NCBI RefSeq assembly: GCF_000988165.1
Contig: NW_020169377.1
Location: forward strand, 1 to 16,825
Source of the DNA: Vairimorpha ceranae
Lineage: Eukaryota > Microsporidia > Nosematidae
Direction: 5' to 3'
Length of the DNA: 16,825 bases
The position numbers and the translations under genes are program-made. This document shows, in pieces, positions 1-6,937 of this stretch; within the stretch, counting starts at the first letter, position 1; each line of letters begins with the position of its first letter. A model generated the notes under the pieces. That model worked only from the letters and a program-made list of their open reading frames with translations. It searched no databases and was not told the DNA's origin.

Positions 1-552
1 ATAAAAGAATTTTTTTTATGTACAACAAACAGTCATTTCTTATTACATAAGTAGAGATTGAGAAAAATGTAGCTAAGTAGCATTTATTTGACAAAAATCA
101 ACGTGAATAAATTATTTAGAATTGATTTACTATTTGTACATTTAATAATTTTGTATCTTAACTCTTTATAGCAAAATATTGGTTTTTTTTGTTTAAAAAT
201 TGAGTTTAAATAATTAAATGACGGATTTTGCCGCAATAAAATTTCACAACAAAAGACAAATGATAGATTTTTCCGCAAAGATTAAAAAATAAATTAACAT
301 TTAATTTTTGTTTTATGCAAAATAAACGTTTGAATTGTCTAGATTTTTTTTTTGTGCTGATATTTTTTAAAAATGCAGATTTTTTGTAATTAATATGCCG
401 TATCATTTTAAATTAAAATTTTCATTCAAGTATTATTTTCATGATAATTCCTAAAACGAAGTCTTGGATACAAAAATTTAATGCATATTATACGGTAATG
501 ATTTATTTTTGATCTTATTTCATTTATGTTACATTTAACACATCGATTAGAT
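1..552. other. AT-rich stretch without a recognisable gene
   Basis: I see no convincing gene here. Two minus-strand ORFs of about 65 codons (84-278 and 206-406) overlap each other. They are rich in Lys, Phe, Asn and Ile, as expected of chance ORFs in AT-rich DNA. An imperfect direct repeat lies at 217-236 and 259-277: both copies have AATGA, then GATTTT, then CCGCAA, with a 42-base period. The stretch lies downstream of the piggyBac remnant on the minus strand and may hold its untranslated end, but no terminal repeat was found. Confidence 0.5.
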
Positions 553-1430
553 TTATTTACTTTTTACACAATAATGTACTGTATTATTTTCAACCTTTTT
601 GTCATAACAAAGAAGCTGTGTTACAGTCGATGACAAAAAATCATATTTAGACTTTTTTGCAGTACTATTTGGCTTCCAAATAATATATGTAGTGTGCACA
701 ATTACTTCTAAGAAGTATATAGAATGTTTCTGATCCTATATTTAAGTCTTTCTTAGTAAATTTATGGATAAAATAGATTGATTAAATTTCTCTGTATCGT
801 TTAATATTAGCATTATAGCCCACTGCTGCTTCAGGAATTCTTTTTTCTTTCTCTATTATCCAAACATTATATTTTTTATTTATGATGACGCCATTGTTGT
901 TTTAGGTTGTACAAACAAATTTCACTATCTTGCTATCATGAAAAATAAAAAAATTAACGATATCATCTGGTTTTTTTCTATGGTGTCATGTTTAGCTGGT
1001 AAAATTTGCATAGGCTTATGTGGTACATCTCTGTTTGATCTTGGTGTGTTATTGGGGTAAATTTTAAATTTATATAGATCATGTGATGTTTTTATTAAAT
1101 TATAAAAATTATAATATGTAATATCCGTTAAGCATCTGAATATGATGATGCTATATTTAAAACCATCGAATGTAAAGTTTCTGTTTATCTAACTATTTGA
1201 AAATCAAGCAAATATGACGTTTCAGAGTCACAATCAAATAAAACTTAACGCCCCATTTAGTAGGTTTTTTTTGAAAAAAACTTTCTTTAATGTTCTTCCT
1301 TTAAATGAACAAATTGATTCGTCAAAAGAGAGGTGTTCATCAGGGATTAAATATTTTCTAAAAACATTTAACATTTTAATGATGATTTTTGGTTTTAAAA
1401 TTTTTTTATTTTTTTATCCTTTTTAGAAAA
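553..1430 (-). pseudogene. piggyBac-family transposase remnant (copy 1)
   Basis: This is a decayed DDE transposase of the piggyBac superfamily (DDE_Tnp_1_7), which would cut and paste a transposon into TTAA sites in the nucleus. Reading the minus strand across several frames gives the family blocks in order. First comes HLSFDESICSFKGR near 1285-1335, matching the LSIDES..PFKGR block that carries the first catalytic Asp, here intact. Next is KPTKWGVKFYLI in a shifted frame, then NTPRSNRDVP near 1040 (family GT.RSNRK..P) and DSKIVKFV near 930. IPEAAVGYNANI near 800 corresponds to the PEAV..YNK.M stretch just before the GGVD motif. Last is VHTTYIIWK near 640, matching VNAYILYK near the C-terminus. 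There are at least four frameshifts, several stops and no complete N-terminus. I could not find terminal repeats or a TTAA duplication. The family call is firm; the exact ends are not. Confidence 0.8.
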
Positions 1431-1510
1431 AAATGTAAATTTGGCATATTAAAATTTAAGTTTTTTGTATGACATTTTGCTAACTATGAATTTATCATAA
1501 GTCATCAATG

Positions 1511-1790
1511 CTACATTCCATGTTTCTTTGATTCTTTTTGGCAAAGAATGAGAGAAAAAAATTTAGATTTAAGAAAAACATTATATTTGGAGGCATAAAT
1601 GTATCTATTAGCTTTCATTGTATTATATGATAATAATAATTTTTTTGTGTATTGATTAATTCTTATTGTAAAAAACTTCAGTTTATCAGATTTATTTAAG
1701 CCTCCACAACTTTTCGATTGACTATACATCATAGTCTTTTATTGTTAAATTTTCAGCCAATCTTTTGTGCATTTTGCTATATTTTTTTGT
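1511..1790 (-). pseudogene. piggyBac-family transposase C-terminal remnant (copy 2)
   Basis: A second, separate piggyBac fragment. The open frame from 1732 down to 1511 begins within the motif CGGLNKSDKL, equivalent to the family's GGVDK.DQL block. It continues with an R..Q..KKLLLSYNTMKANRYIY stretch matching the RKT.KWWK.LFFHLLD...NAYI pattern. A neighbouring frame upstream reads LTIKDYDV, the equivalent of the IKDYN.YM run that precedes GGVD, with a stop between them. The Asp of GGVD, thought to be the third catalytic acid, is Asn here. Only about the last quarter of the protein is present. It lies behind copy 1 on the same strand and cannot belong to it, because copy 1 has its own C-terminal block. 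Upstream, towards higher coordinates, it is cut off by the GC-rich island at 1826-2354. Confidence 0.65.
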
Positions 1791-1825
1791 TATGCTTAAT
1801 CTCCTTTTCTTAAATAATCCCCCTT

Positions 1826-2354
1826 TCCTCAATCTGAACACAGCGCTAGCATGCCATAATGGCCTCGCTTAGTAGAAAGATGTATTAATTCCCGTAAGGG
1901 CCATAGAGAGAGCCGACAACTGGTAGTACGCTACCAGGCCAGCGTTTCACTGGAACTTGTGGTCGGATAAGGCAGTATTGGTCTAATGACCGTGATGGAC
2001 TCTCACCTTCCCACACGAAATGCTAGAGCTTCATTAGCTTTCTTCCCTTCCCAGGAGGGTTTTCAAATGTAATTTCTTACTAAAGGTCTCCGAATACGGC
2101 CTGCAAATGCTTCCACAGCTACGGCAATTGTCGTGCCGACCCAAAGATGTTATGCCTCCTCTACATCTTAAAAAACATTTAAAACTCTTAGTCGATGACT
2201 ACAGAAAAGCTTACAATACGACTTTACCGACAAATATTTCATGACAATTGTTGTGTCAACGCTAGGTTATTACTTAGTAAATTTGTATTGCTAGGATTTA
2301 AATCCATACCCCTTGATCATCAGGACGAGACATAACCACTGTACAAACAATGCT
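1826..2354. other. GC-rich island with many RNA-like hairpins; possible SINE or structured RNA
   Basis: The base composition changes abruptly from AT-rich to nearly balanced, especially at 1840-2160, with no open frame on either strand. Many short perfect stems are present: GCCAT/ATGGC at 1853-1863; CCC-GTAA-GGG at 1891-1900, a GNRA-type loop on the plus strand; TGGTAG-TACG-CTACCA at 1921-1936, a UNCG-type loop on the plus strand; CCAG/CTGG at 1939-1953; GGTC-TAAT-GACC at 1980-1991; and CGGCA/TGCCG at 2122-2138. CCGAC (1913-1917) can pair with GTCGG (1962-1966), closing a three-way junction over two of the hairpins. GAGAG (1906-1910) can pair with CTCTC (2000-2004) outside that. The minus strand instead offers a SINE-like layout: a tRNA-like head at 2353-2285, a GC-rich body, and an A-rich run near 1800-1770. 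I recognise no known RNA family. The structure is seen; the function is inference. Confidence 0.5.
2285..2353 (-). tRNA. Degenerate tRNA-like sequence (pseudogene or SINE head)
   Basis: On the minus strand a 69-base unit has tRNA-like parts. Seven-base ends GCATTGT and GCAATAC can pair except for one C/A mismatch. TTGTACAGTGGTTAT resembles the A box of eukaryotic tRNA-Asp or tRNA-Val (TAGTATAGTGGTTA). GGATTTAAATCC sits where the B box (GGTTCGAATCC) belongs. The anticodon arm does not form a proper five-pair stem, U33 is missing in the best fold, and the T stem has a mismatch. I therefore do not think it is a working tRNA. It may be a tRNA pseudogene or the Pol III promoter head of a SINE. Confidence 0.35.
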
Positions 2355-2743
2355 TCAATGTATTAAGTTTTTTTAAACGTTTGATTTTTTTGTTTATTTG
2401 CAAAATCAAATAGCTTACAATTTTTTCACTAAGTAAGTTATTCAAATTAGTTCAAAGTAATTTGAAAAGCAATGATTAGGCTTGTATTTTAATAAACATT
2501 ATATCAATTGATTAAATGTTTATCAGATGAATCTAGATATACAAATGACTTTATTGTGGATATGTATAAATCTTTGGAACCCCTGACGGTAATAAATTAA
2601 TTTGTTAAACCTAACTTTTTTAATGCTTAAATGTCTGTTAAATTTACTTTTGATAGTTTGATTTTCGAATCTAAGTTTAATCAAGCATTTTTATAAGAAA
2701 AAAAAGGCGGAATTTTTGTCATTTGTAAAAAAAGGTTCATTTG
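2355..2743. other. AT-rich spacer without a recognisable gene
   Basis: Nothing firm is visible. One plus-strand run of about 30 open codons around 2510-2600 is too short to support. The stretch separates the GC-rich island from the left end of the Tc1-like element. Confidence 0.4.
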
Positions 2744-4365
2744 CAGTATGTTTCAAAAAAAAATATTCTTCGGAGCTTTATGTAAACGAAGTTATGGTAA
2801 AAAATTATTTTTTAAGTTGTAAAATCTGTTAATGTACGTTTTTACAGCTTATTTGGTTCTTTTTTATTTTTGTTTTACATTAAACGATAAATTTAAATAA
2901 AATGTTAAAAAAAGAAATGATTTTTTTTTCACTAAAACATACTGTAGTATTACAATCACACGTTTATCTTTTTTTAAAAATTTTAATACAAAAATTTTAA
3001 ATTTTAACCCATACCTTTTGTGAAAAAAAATCTAATAAATTATTAAACAAAAATATGAGTTATTATAAAAGCTTGCAAGGAACAGATGGCAACGGTAAAG
3101 TCTTAAGCTCATTAGAGCATCGCTTTAATACTTAGTATAATTTCTTTTTGTTCTAAAACATGCTAAATATCTTTTATAAAAGCTTAAAACCAATTTTTGG
3201 TACAATCGTGATGGAATTTGCTGCCATTCACGTATTATTATTTTTTTCAATTTATTTAAATTCTTAGGGCGATATTGTGATAATTTTTGCTTTATAATAG
3301 CCCAAAGTGTTTGAATTGGATTTAAATCTAAAGATTGTGCAGGCTAAGAAAGGAGTTTAAATTGTTTCGACTTGAAATACAGCTTTGCAGTATGCTTGGG
3401 ATTATTGTCTTGTTGAAAAATGTAACTTTGCAGACCCATTAATCTAGCTGAACCAAGTAGATTATTAAATAAAAACTACATAGTAATCAACATTCATTTT
3501 ACCTTCAATAAAAACAAGTTTTCCTACACTAAAGTATAAAAAACATCCTTATACCATTACTGCCCTCCACCATGCTTTACAGTATCAGACAAATTAGCTG
3601 TTTTGAGGCCTGCATCGGCTTCACGCCACACAGAAACTTTACCATCAGATCAAAAAAGTTTGAACTTACTCTCACTTGAAAAAATTATTTTCTTTATCTT
3701 ATTATCTGATAATAGTAAAAATTGTCTACTTTTCTCAAACCGGGCCAAAATGTTTTTTTTTGAGAGGAGTGGTTTTTTTATTGGAATAAAAGCTCTAACA
3801 TTATAATCATTAAGTAGCTTTTTTATAGATGAAAAAGAAACCTTTTGATTGGTCTTCGCTTGCAGTTTAATAGATACTTTTATTAATGATGTTTTAGGTT
3901 TTTTTATTAATTTTAGGTAAAGCTGTAACATCATTAGCTTATAACTTCTTTTACTTGCCAAACCTTTTGGATCGTTTAACTGTGCCTTTTTCTTTCATAC
4001 TTTTTACAATCTTAGATACTGTACTTTGTGAAGTTTTAAATTTTCTTACGATTTTGACCTGAGGCATTTTTTGGTTGGAAAGCAAAATAATTTCAATTTT
4101 ACCTTTTAAAGTCAATTGCATACAGGGATAATTTTATAAAATGTATAAAAATATATTTTTGGTGTGAAAAGTTGTAAGTTTAAACCAAAAATTATAATAT
4201 TCCTTCTTTTTGAAACAGAAAAAAAATAATTAAAGGTCTAGCTTCAAAAAGGTTGTAGTGCAAAGTTGTCTTAATGAATCAAAACAATAATTATTTGTCA
4301 AAAAATTCTTTATCTGTAAAAAAAATTTAGGCAAAAAAAATATTCCTTTTTTTTGAAACAAACTT
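2744..4365 (-). mobile_element. Tc1-like transposon, candidate full extent
   Basis: The left boundary is CAGTATGTTTC followed by a run of A and then TATTC (2744-2768). The right boundary is the imperfect reverse complement at 4341-4365, TATTCC, a run of T, then GAAACAAACTT. A second copy of the right motif, AATATTCC...TTTTTGAAAC, sits about 147 bases further in (near 4196), recalling the IR/DR ends of some Tc1-like elements. The span of about 1.6 kb is usual for Tc1-like elements, and the CAGT start is typical. No intact TA duplication flanks the ends, so the boundaries are tentative. The transposase remnant inside (3125-4121) is much more secure. Confidence 0.45.
3125..4121 (-). pseudogene. 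Tc1/mariner-family transposase, inactivated
   Basis: This is a relic of a DD34E transposase that would have moved the surrounding element. The minus-strand start at 4121 opens with MQLTLKGKIEIILL and a helix-turn-helix, VKIVRKFKTSQSTVSKIVK, which is the family's N-terminal DNA-binding domain. After a frameshift near 3961 the catalytic part continues: FSSESKFKLF, then DGKVSVWREAD, GVGK-like LV.ENLFL, IFQQDNNPKHTA, then PAQSLDLNPIQTLW. These match FSDESKF, QQDN.PKHTA and SPDLNPIEHLW of Tc1 proteins. The first catalytic Asp is Ser, the second (QQDN) is intact, and the final Glu (NPIE) is Gln. Several stops interrupt the frame (for example at 3650 and near 3560). The length of about 330 codons is normal for the family. 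It is clearly dead. Confidence 0.88.
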
Positions 4366-4588
4366 CAAAGTAGAGTAAAAAATTAAACAAGGTTATTTTT
4401 AAAAAAAAAGACTTTATAAAAAGTTCAAACATTTATAAATTTATAATTATCTATCAATTAGAGCGTACCTTTATAATTAAAATCATTTAAAATTTTTAGC
4501 CTTAATAGATGTAAAAAACAGATAACCTTTTAATTACTACATTGCTACTTCTTTAAATGATTAAAAGTTAAATATATAATATAGTTTA

Positions 4589-4621
4589 GGAGCTTTGGTG
4601 TTTATGCGCCAAAAAATGGGG
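4589..4621 (+). repeat. Merlin left terminal inverted repeat
   Basis: It starts GGAGCTTTGG and contains GTTTATGCGCC followed by a run of A. It pairs imperfectly with the right end at 5563-5596. The adjacent bases 4581-4588 are the left target duplication. Confidence 0.65.
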
Positions 4622-4728
4622 TCGTTTTTTGAAATTTTTTTACCCCTAAAAAATGAACTTTTTAAGTTTGAAGAAAAAACAAATAAAGGGTAAATTTTAA
4701 TTTTCTAGGTTTTGATTAAATAAAAATT

Positions 4729-5522
4729 TTATATAGCTATAAAGGGGATGCTGTTTTGTATTTTAAATAAGCAATATCTTACTAAAAAGAACTTTATTAA
4801 CTTCTTTGTTTTGCGTCTGTAAAGTATGGATATCTTGATTGCAAAATAAGTAGCTTCAATAGCATTTGTATAAACATCACTATTTAAATCTATAAACCAT
4901 TTGCTATGGCTTACTGCTTCATGTATATGGTTACATTTTTCTAAATTAATATAACTTTTTTAACAAACACTATTGATGGTTGTTTCCTGTTAAACATATT
5001 TTTTAATTTTTATTTGTAAAGAAGACTTTGTTCTATTATTTACTTGAAATAGCAAAACACGCTTTTTGTTGTCCCTTTCCACCATTCCTAAGATCCAAAC
5101 ATCGTCAATGGAATGGCGCTTGTTGTATTTTTGTTTACCCATCTAGGATTTATCAATTTCAATTACTTCATCCTTATTTCTAATATAAACAAATTTTTAT
5201 AAAAATTTTTAACTAAAATACCAGAAATTTTTATAAATGTCATGTAAACAGTTTTTAAATTAATCCTCGATATATAAGCTATACACTTTTTTTTTAACCA
5301 AGCAAAGTTCAATAATTCTGATAAATTTATATTTAAAAACATGCAAATTTTCAAAAAATGTTTTTTTAGGCGGACATTTGTTTTTTAAAAAATTGACAAA
5401 TTTTTTTTTACATCTCAAAAACCGACAATTCCTTCTTTTTGTAATGCATACAAGCTCTTAACACTTGCTGCACACACTTCATAAATTACTTTCAACTTTT
5501 TTATGTCCTTTTTATTCGACAT
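4729..5522 (-). pseudogene. Merlin/ISXO2-like (DDE_Tnp_IS1595) transposase, inactivated
   Basis: This transposase would excise and reinsert the element that contains it. The minus-strand ATG at 5522 opens MSNKKDIKKLKVIYEV. Reading across frames, family blocks follow in order: VIEIDKS.MGKQKYNKRHSI near 5165-5105, where EIDES carries the first catalytic Asp, here kept; DVWILGMVERDNKKRV (family V.G.ER); NNRTKSSL; a worn block TINS.C*KSY where HTD.W..Y with the second catalytic residue should be, with the Asp lost or frameshifted; HEAVSHSKWFID (family VNHS..F.); and VYTNAIEATY, the HTN.IEG..W motif. The tail FFLVRYCLFK ends at TAA 4729-4731. About 264 codons is the usual size. Multiple stops and frameshifts show it is dead. 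Confidence 0.82.
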
Positions 5523-5562
5523 TTTAGAGTTTATTTTTAGGATTTAAAAATAAAAAAAAGCA

Positions 5563-5596
5563 ATTTTTTTTTTAATGCATAAACGTCCTTTAGCCC
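5563..5596 (-). repeat. Merlin right terminal inverted repeat
   Basis: Read on the minus strand it begins GGGCTAAAGGACGTTTATGC and runs into poly-A, mirroring 4589-4621. The following bases 5597-5604 (ATAATTTA) are the right target duplication. Confidence 0.65.
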
Positions 5597-5604
5597 ATAA
5601 TTTA

Positions 5605-6488
5605 TTCATGTATAACTTTTGTGTGCTTGTATTTAATTATGTTTAGATGATTAAAGAAGTTATTGAAATTTGATTTATAATCTATGCTGACTTTTATCTG
5701 TAGATTATAAGTGTGGTTTGTATAGTAACATTGTTTATGATATTTTTAATAATTTTTGGCGACAACACGATATTCTTAAAAGCCTGCAGGATATTTAGTT
5801 TTAAAAATTATGATTAAAAACTTTCACAGTTGTATAAAAGAATAACTTTAAAAAAATTGCTTTGGAGTACTAATCTTGATCTTAACGCATTTGTTAATAA
5901 TTGAGAGACATAGAATCGTGTTTTTTAGGAAAATGTGGGATTTAAACTATTTTAAGTATGAAAAAAGGTTAATAATATCTCTATATTCTTATTTAACAGG
6001 TCAGTCAATACTAAAGATTTGTGGAATGATTACACCGTTATACTTTACTATTAAAAAATTACAAAGCTAGTTTTGCATCTTTTCTTTTAATCATCTAAAT
6101 GTGTTACAAATTAAAATTATTTCCATTAATTCAAACTAATCTTCATTACAAACATAGAACTTTTATTTAAAAATATTTATATTTTAATTTTAAAATCTAA
6201 TCACGAGCAAAAATAAATTTTTTTCTTTTACAGAAAAAATATAAATAATTATTCTCAAAACAGTTTTGGAAGCCTAAAACTTAATTTAATATACAAATTT
6301 TTTATTGTTAACTTGGTTTTTAAAATTAAAGCAAATTTAATTAATAACAAAGCATCTAAAGAACAATTTATTACATTAATAAAATTAATGCAAAAGATTT
6401 TTATTTTATATTAATTTACGTATAATTATAATAAGTTAGTAATGATTAGAATTATATCTGGTTAATTGTACTTTATCTTTATTTCACC
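5605..6488. other. AT-rich stretch; possible worn transposase N-terminus at 5876-6070
   Basis: There is no firm gene. The plus-strand frame 5876-6070 (64 codons) contains KRLIISLYSYLTGQSILKIC. This faintly resembles the helical segment after the zinc ribbon of Merlin/ISXO2-like transposases, where a conserved aliphatic run with Y and a G.S pattern is found. The zinc ligands and the catalytic blocks are missing, so this is only a suggestion. The rest is low-complexity AT. Confidence 0.25.
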
Positions 6489-6707
6489 TTAGATTCTCAT
6501 ATAAAATCTAATTTCTGCATTTTCATTTAATATGTATTTCTGTACTGTGCGGTTGACATAATTCAACAACGCTATTTTAAAAACAAAGATAAAATTGTTT
6601 TTGTAGTATTCTTGCGGAAGGAAGTAAAATTTAAAGTTGTGTTCTAAAATAATTTTCATTTTAAATTTATTATTATTCTTAGTACTATTCGTTAATGTAT
6701 GATTCAA
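6489..6707 (-). CDS. Small hypothetical ORF, 72 codons, doubtful
   Basis: The frame starts MNHTLTNSTKNNNKF, is rich in Asn, Phe, Tyr and Lys, and has an ordinary-looking amino acid mix. It lies divergently about 230 bases upstream of the 519-aa gene, so the two could share a promoter region. No CCC motif sits just before this ATG, no domain is recognisable, and an ORF of this length can arise by chance here. Not recognised; low confidence. Confidence 0.2.
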   Translation of the reverse strand: MNHTLTNSTKNNNKFKMKIILEHNFKFYFLPQEYYKNNFIFVFKIALLNYVNRTVQKYILNENAEIRFYMRI

Positions 6708-6860
6708 GTTTTTGTTTTCATTCTTTCGTACCTCTCTTTTTGTTTTAATTTTTTATATTTAAAATTTTTTTAAAAAATTCATCTTTTCTGGCAAAATCAA
6801 TTTTTTTAATTACTTTTAGGATTAGAAAAAAACGAATATATAAAATTAATGTTTTAGAAT

Positions 6861-6900
6861 GTGGTAGGATACCATAGCTTTGTAGCATAGTAATTACCAC
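6861..6900. promoter_or_regulatory. Inverted GTGGTA/TACCAC motifs upstream of the 519-aa gene
   Basis: GTGGTA at 6861-6866 is followed closely by TACCAT (6870-6875) and then by TACCAC at 6895-6900, all 38-77 bases before the start codon at 6938. The same half-sites form a tighter palindrome at 10093-10109. The position suits a transcription factor site; the role is inferred. Confidence 0.3.
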
Positions 6901-6925
6901 AACTTCTTATAAGATAAAAAAAATT

Positions 6926-6937
6926 TGACCCATAAAA
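6926..6937 (+). promoter_or_regulatory. Microsporidian CCC start-site motif
   Basis: CCC at 6929-6931 lies seven bases before the ATG at 6938 and is followed by ATAAAA. Motifs of this type directly upstream of start codons are a known microsporidian signal that marks transcription and translation starts. An in-frame TGA (6926-6928) immediately before it rules out a longer protein. Confidence 0.65.

Larger units (their letters stand above)
4589..5596 (-). mobile_element. Merlin (IS1016/ISXO2-like) DNA transposon with TIRs and 8-bp target duplication
   Basis: The element is bounded on the left by GGAGCTTTGGTGTTTATGC (4589-4607) and on the right by the reverse complement of GGGCTAAAGGACGTTTATGC (5577-5596). 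These are imperfect inverted repeats sharing GG-GC, GG and GTTTATGC. The flanks ATAGTTTA (4581-4588) and ATAATTTA (5597-5604) agree at 7 of 8 positions, which fits the 8-bp target duplication characteristic of Merlin elements. The interior holds a decayed ISXO2-like transposase on the minus strand. The total of 1008 bp suits a compact Merlin. The internal stops and diverged repeats indicate an old copy that can no longer move itself. Confidence 0.72.

Noticed and set aside
84..406. Two overlapping minus-strand ORFs of about 65 codons
   Set aside because: AT-driven composition, mutual overlap, no start motif and no recognisable domain.
1826..2160. Group I or group II intron, HDV-like ribozyme or rRNA fragment
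   Set aside because: No P/Q/R/S elements, domain V, nested HDV pseudoknot order or recognisable rRNA core sequence could be seen.
2317..2323. CTGATGA on the minus strand, a hammerhead ribozyme core heptamer
   Set aside because: No stem II hairpin followed by GAAA and no stem III partner were found; it falls in the anticodon region of the tRNA-like unit.
3603..3806. Plus-strand ORF of 67 codons
   Set aside because: Antisense to the Tc1 transposase catalytic region, which has clear motifs on the minus strand.
4636..4654. CCCC followed by AAAAAATG on the plus strand, like a microsporidian start motif
   Set aside because: The frame closes after about 15 codons and lies inside the Merlin element's end.
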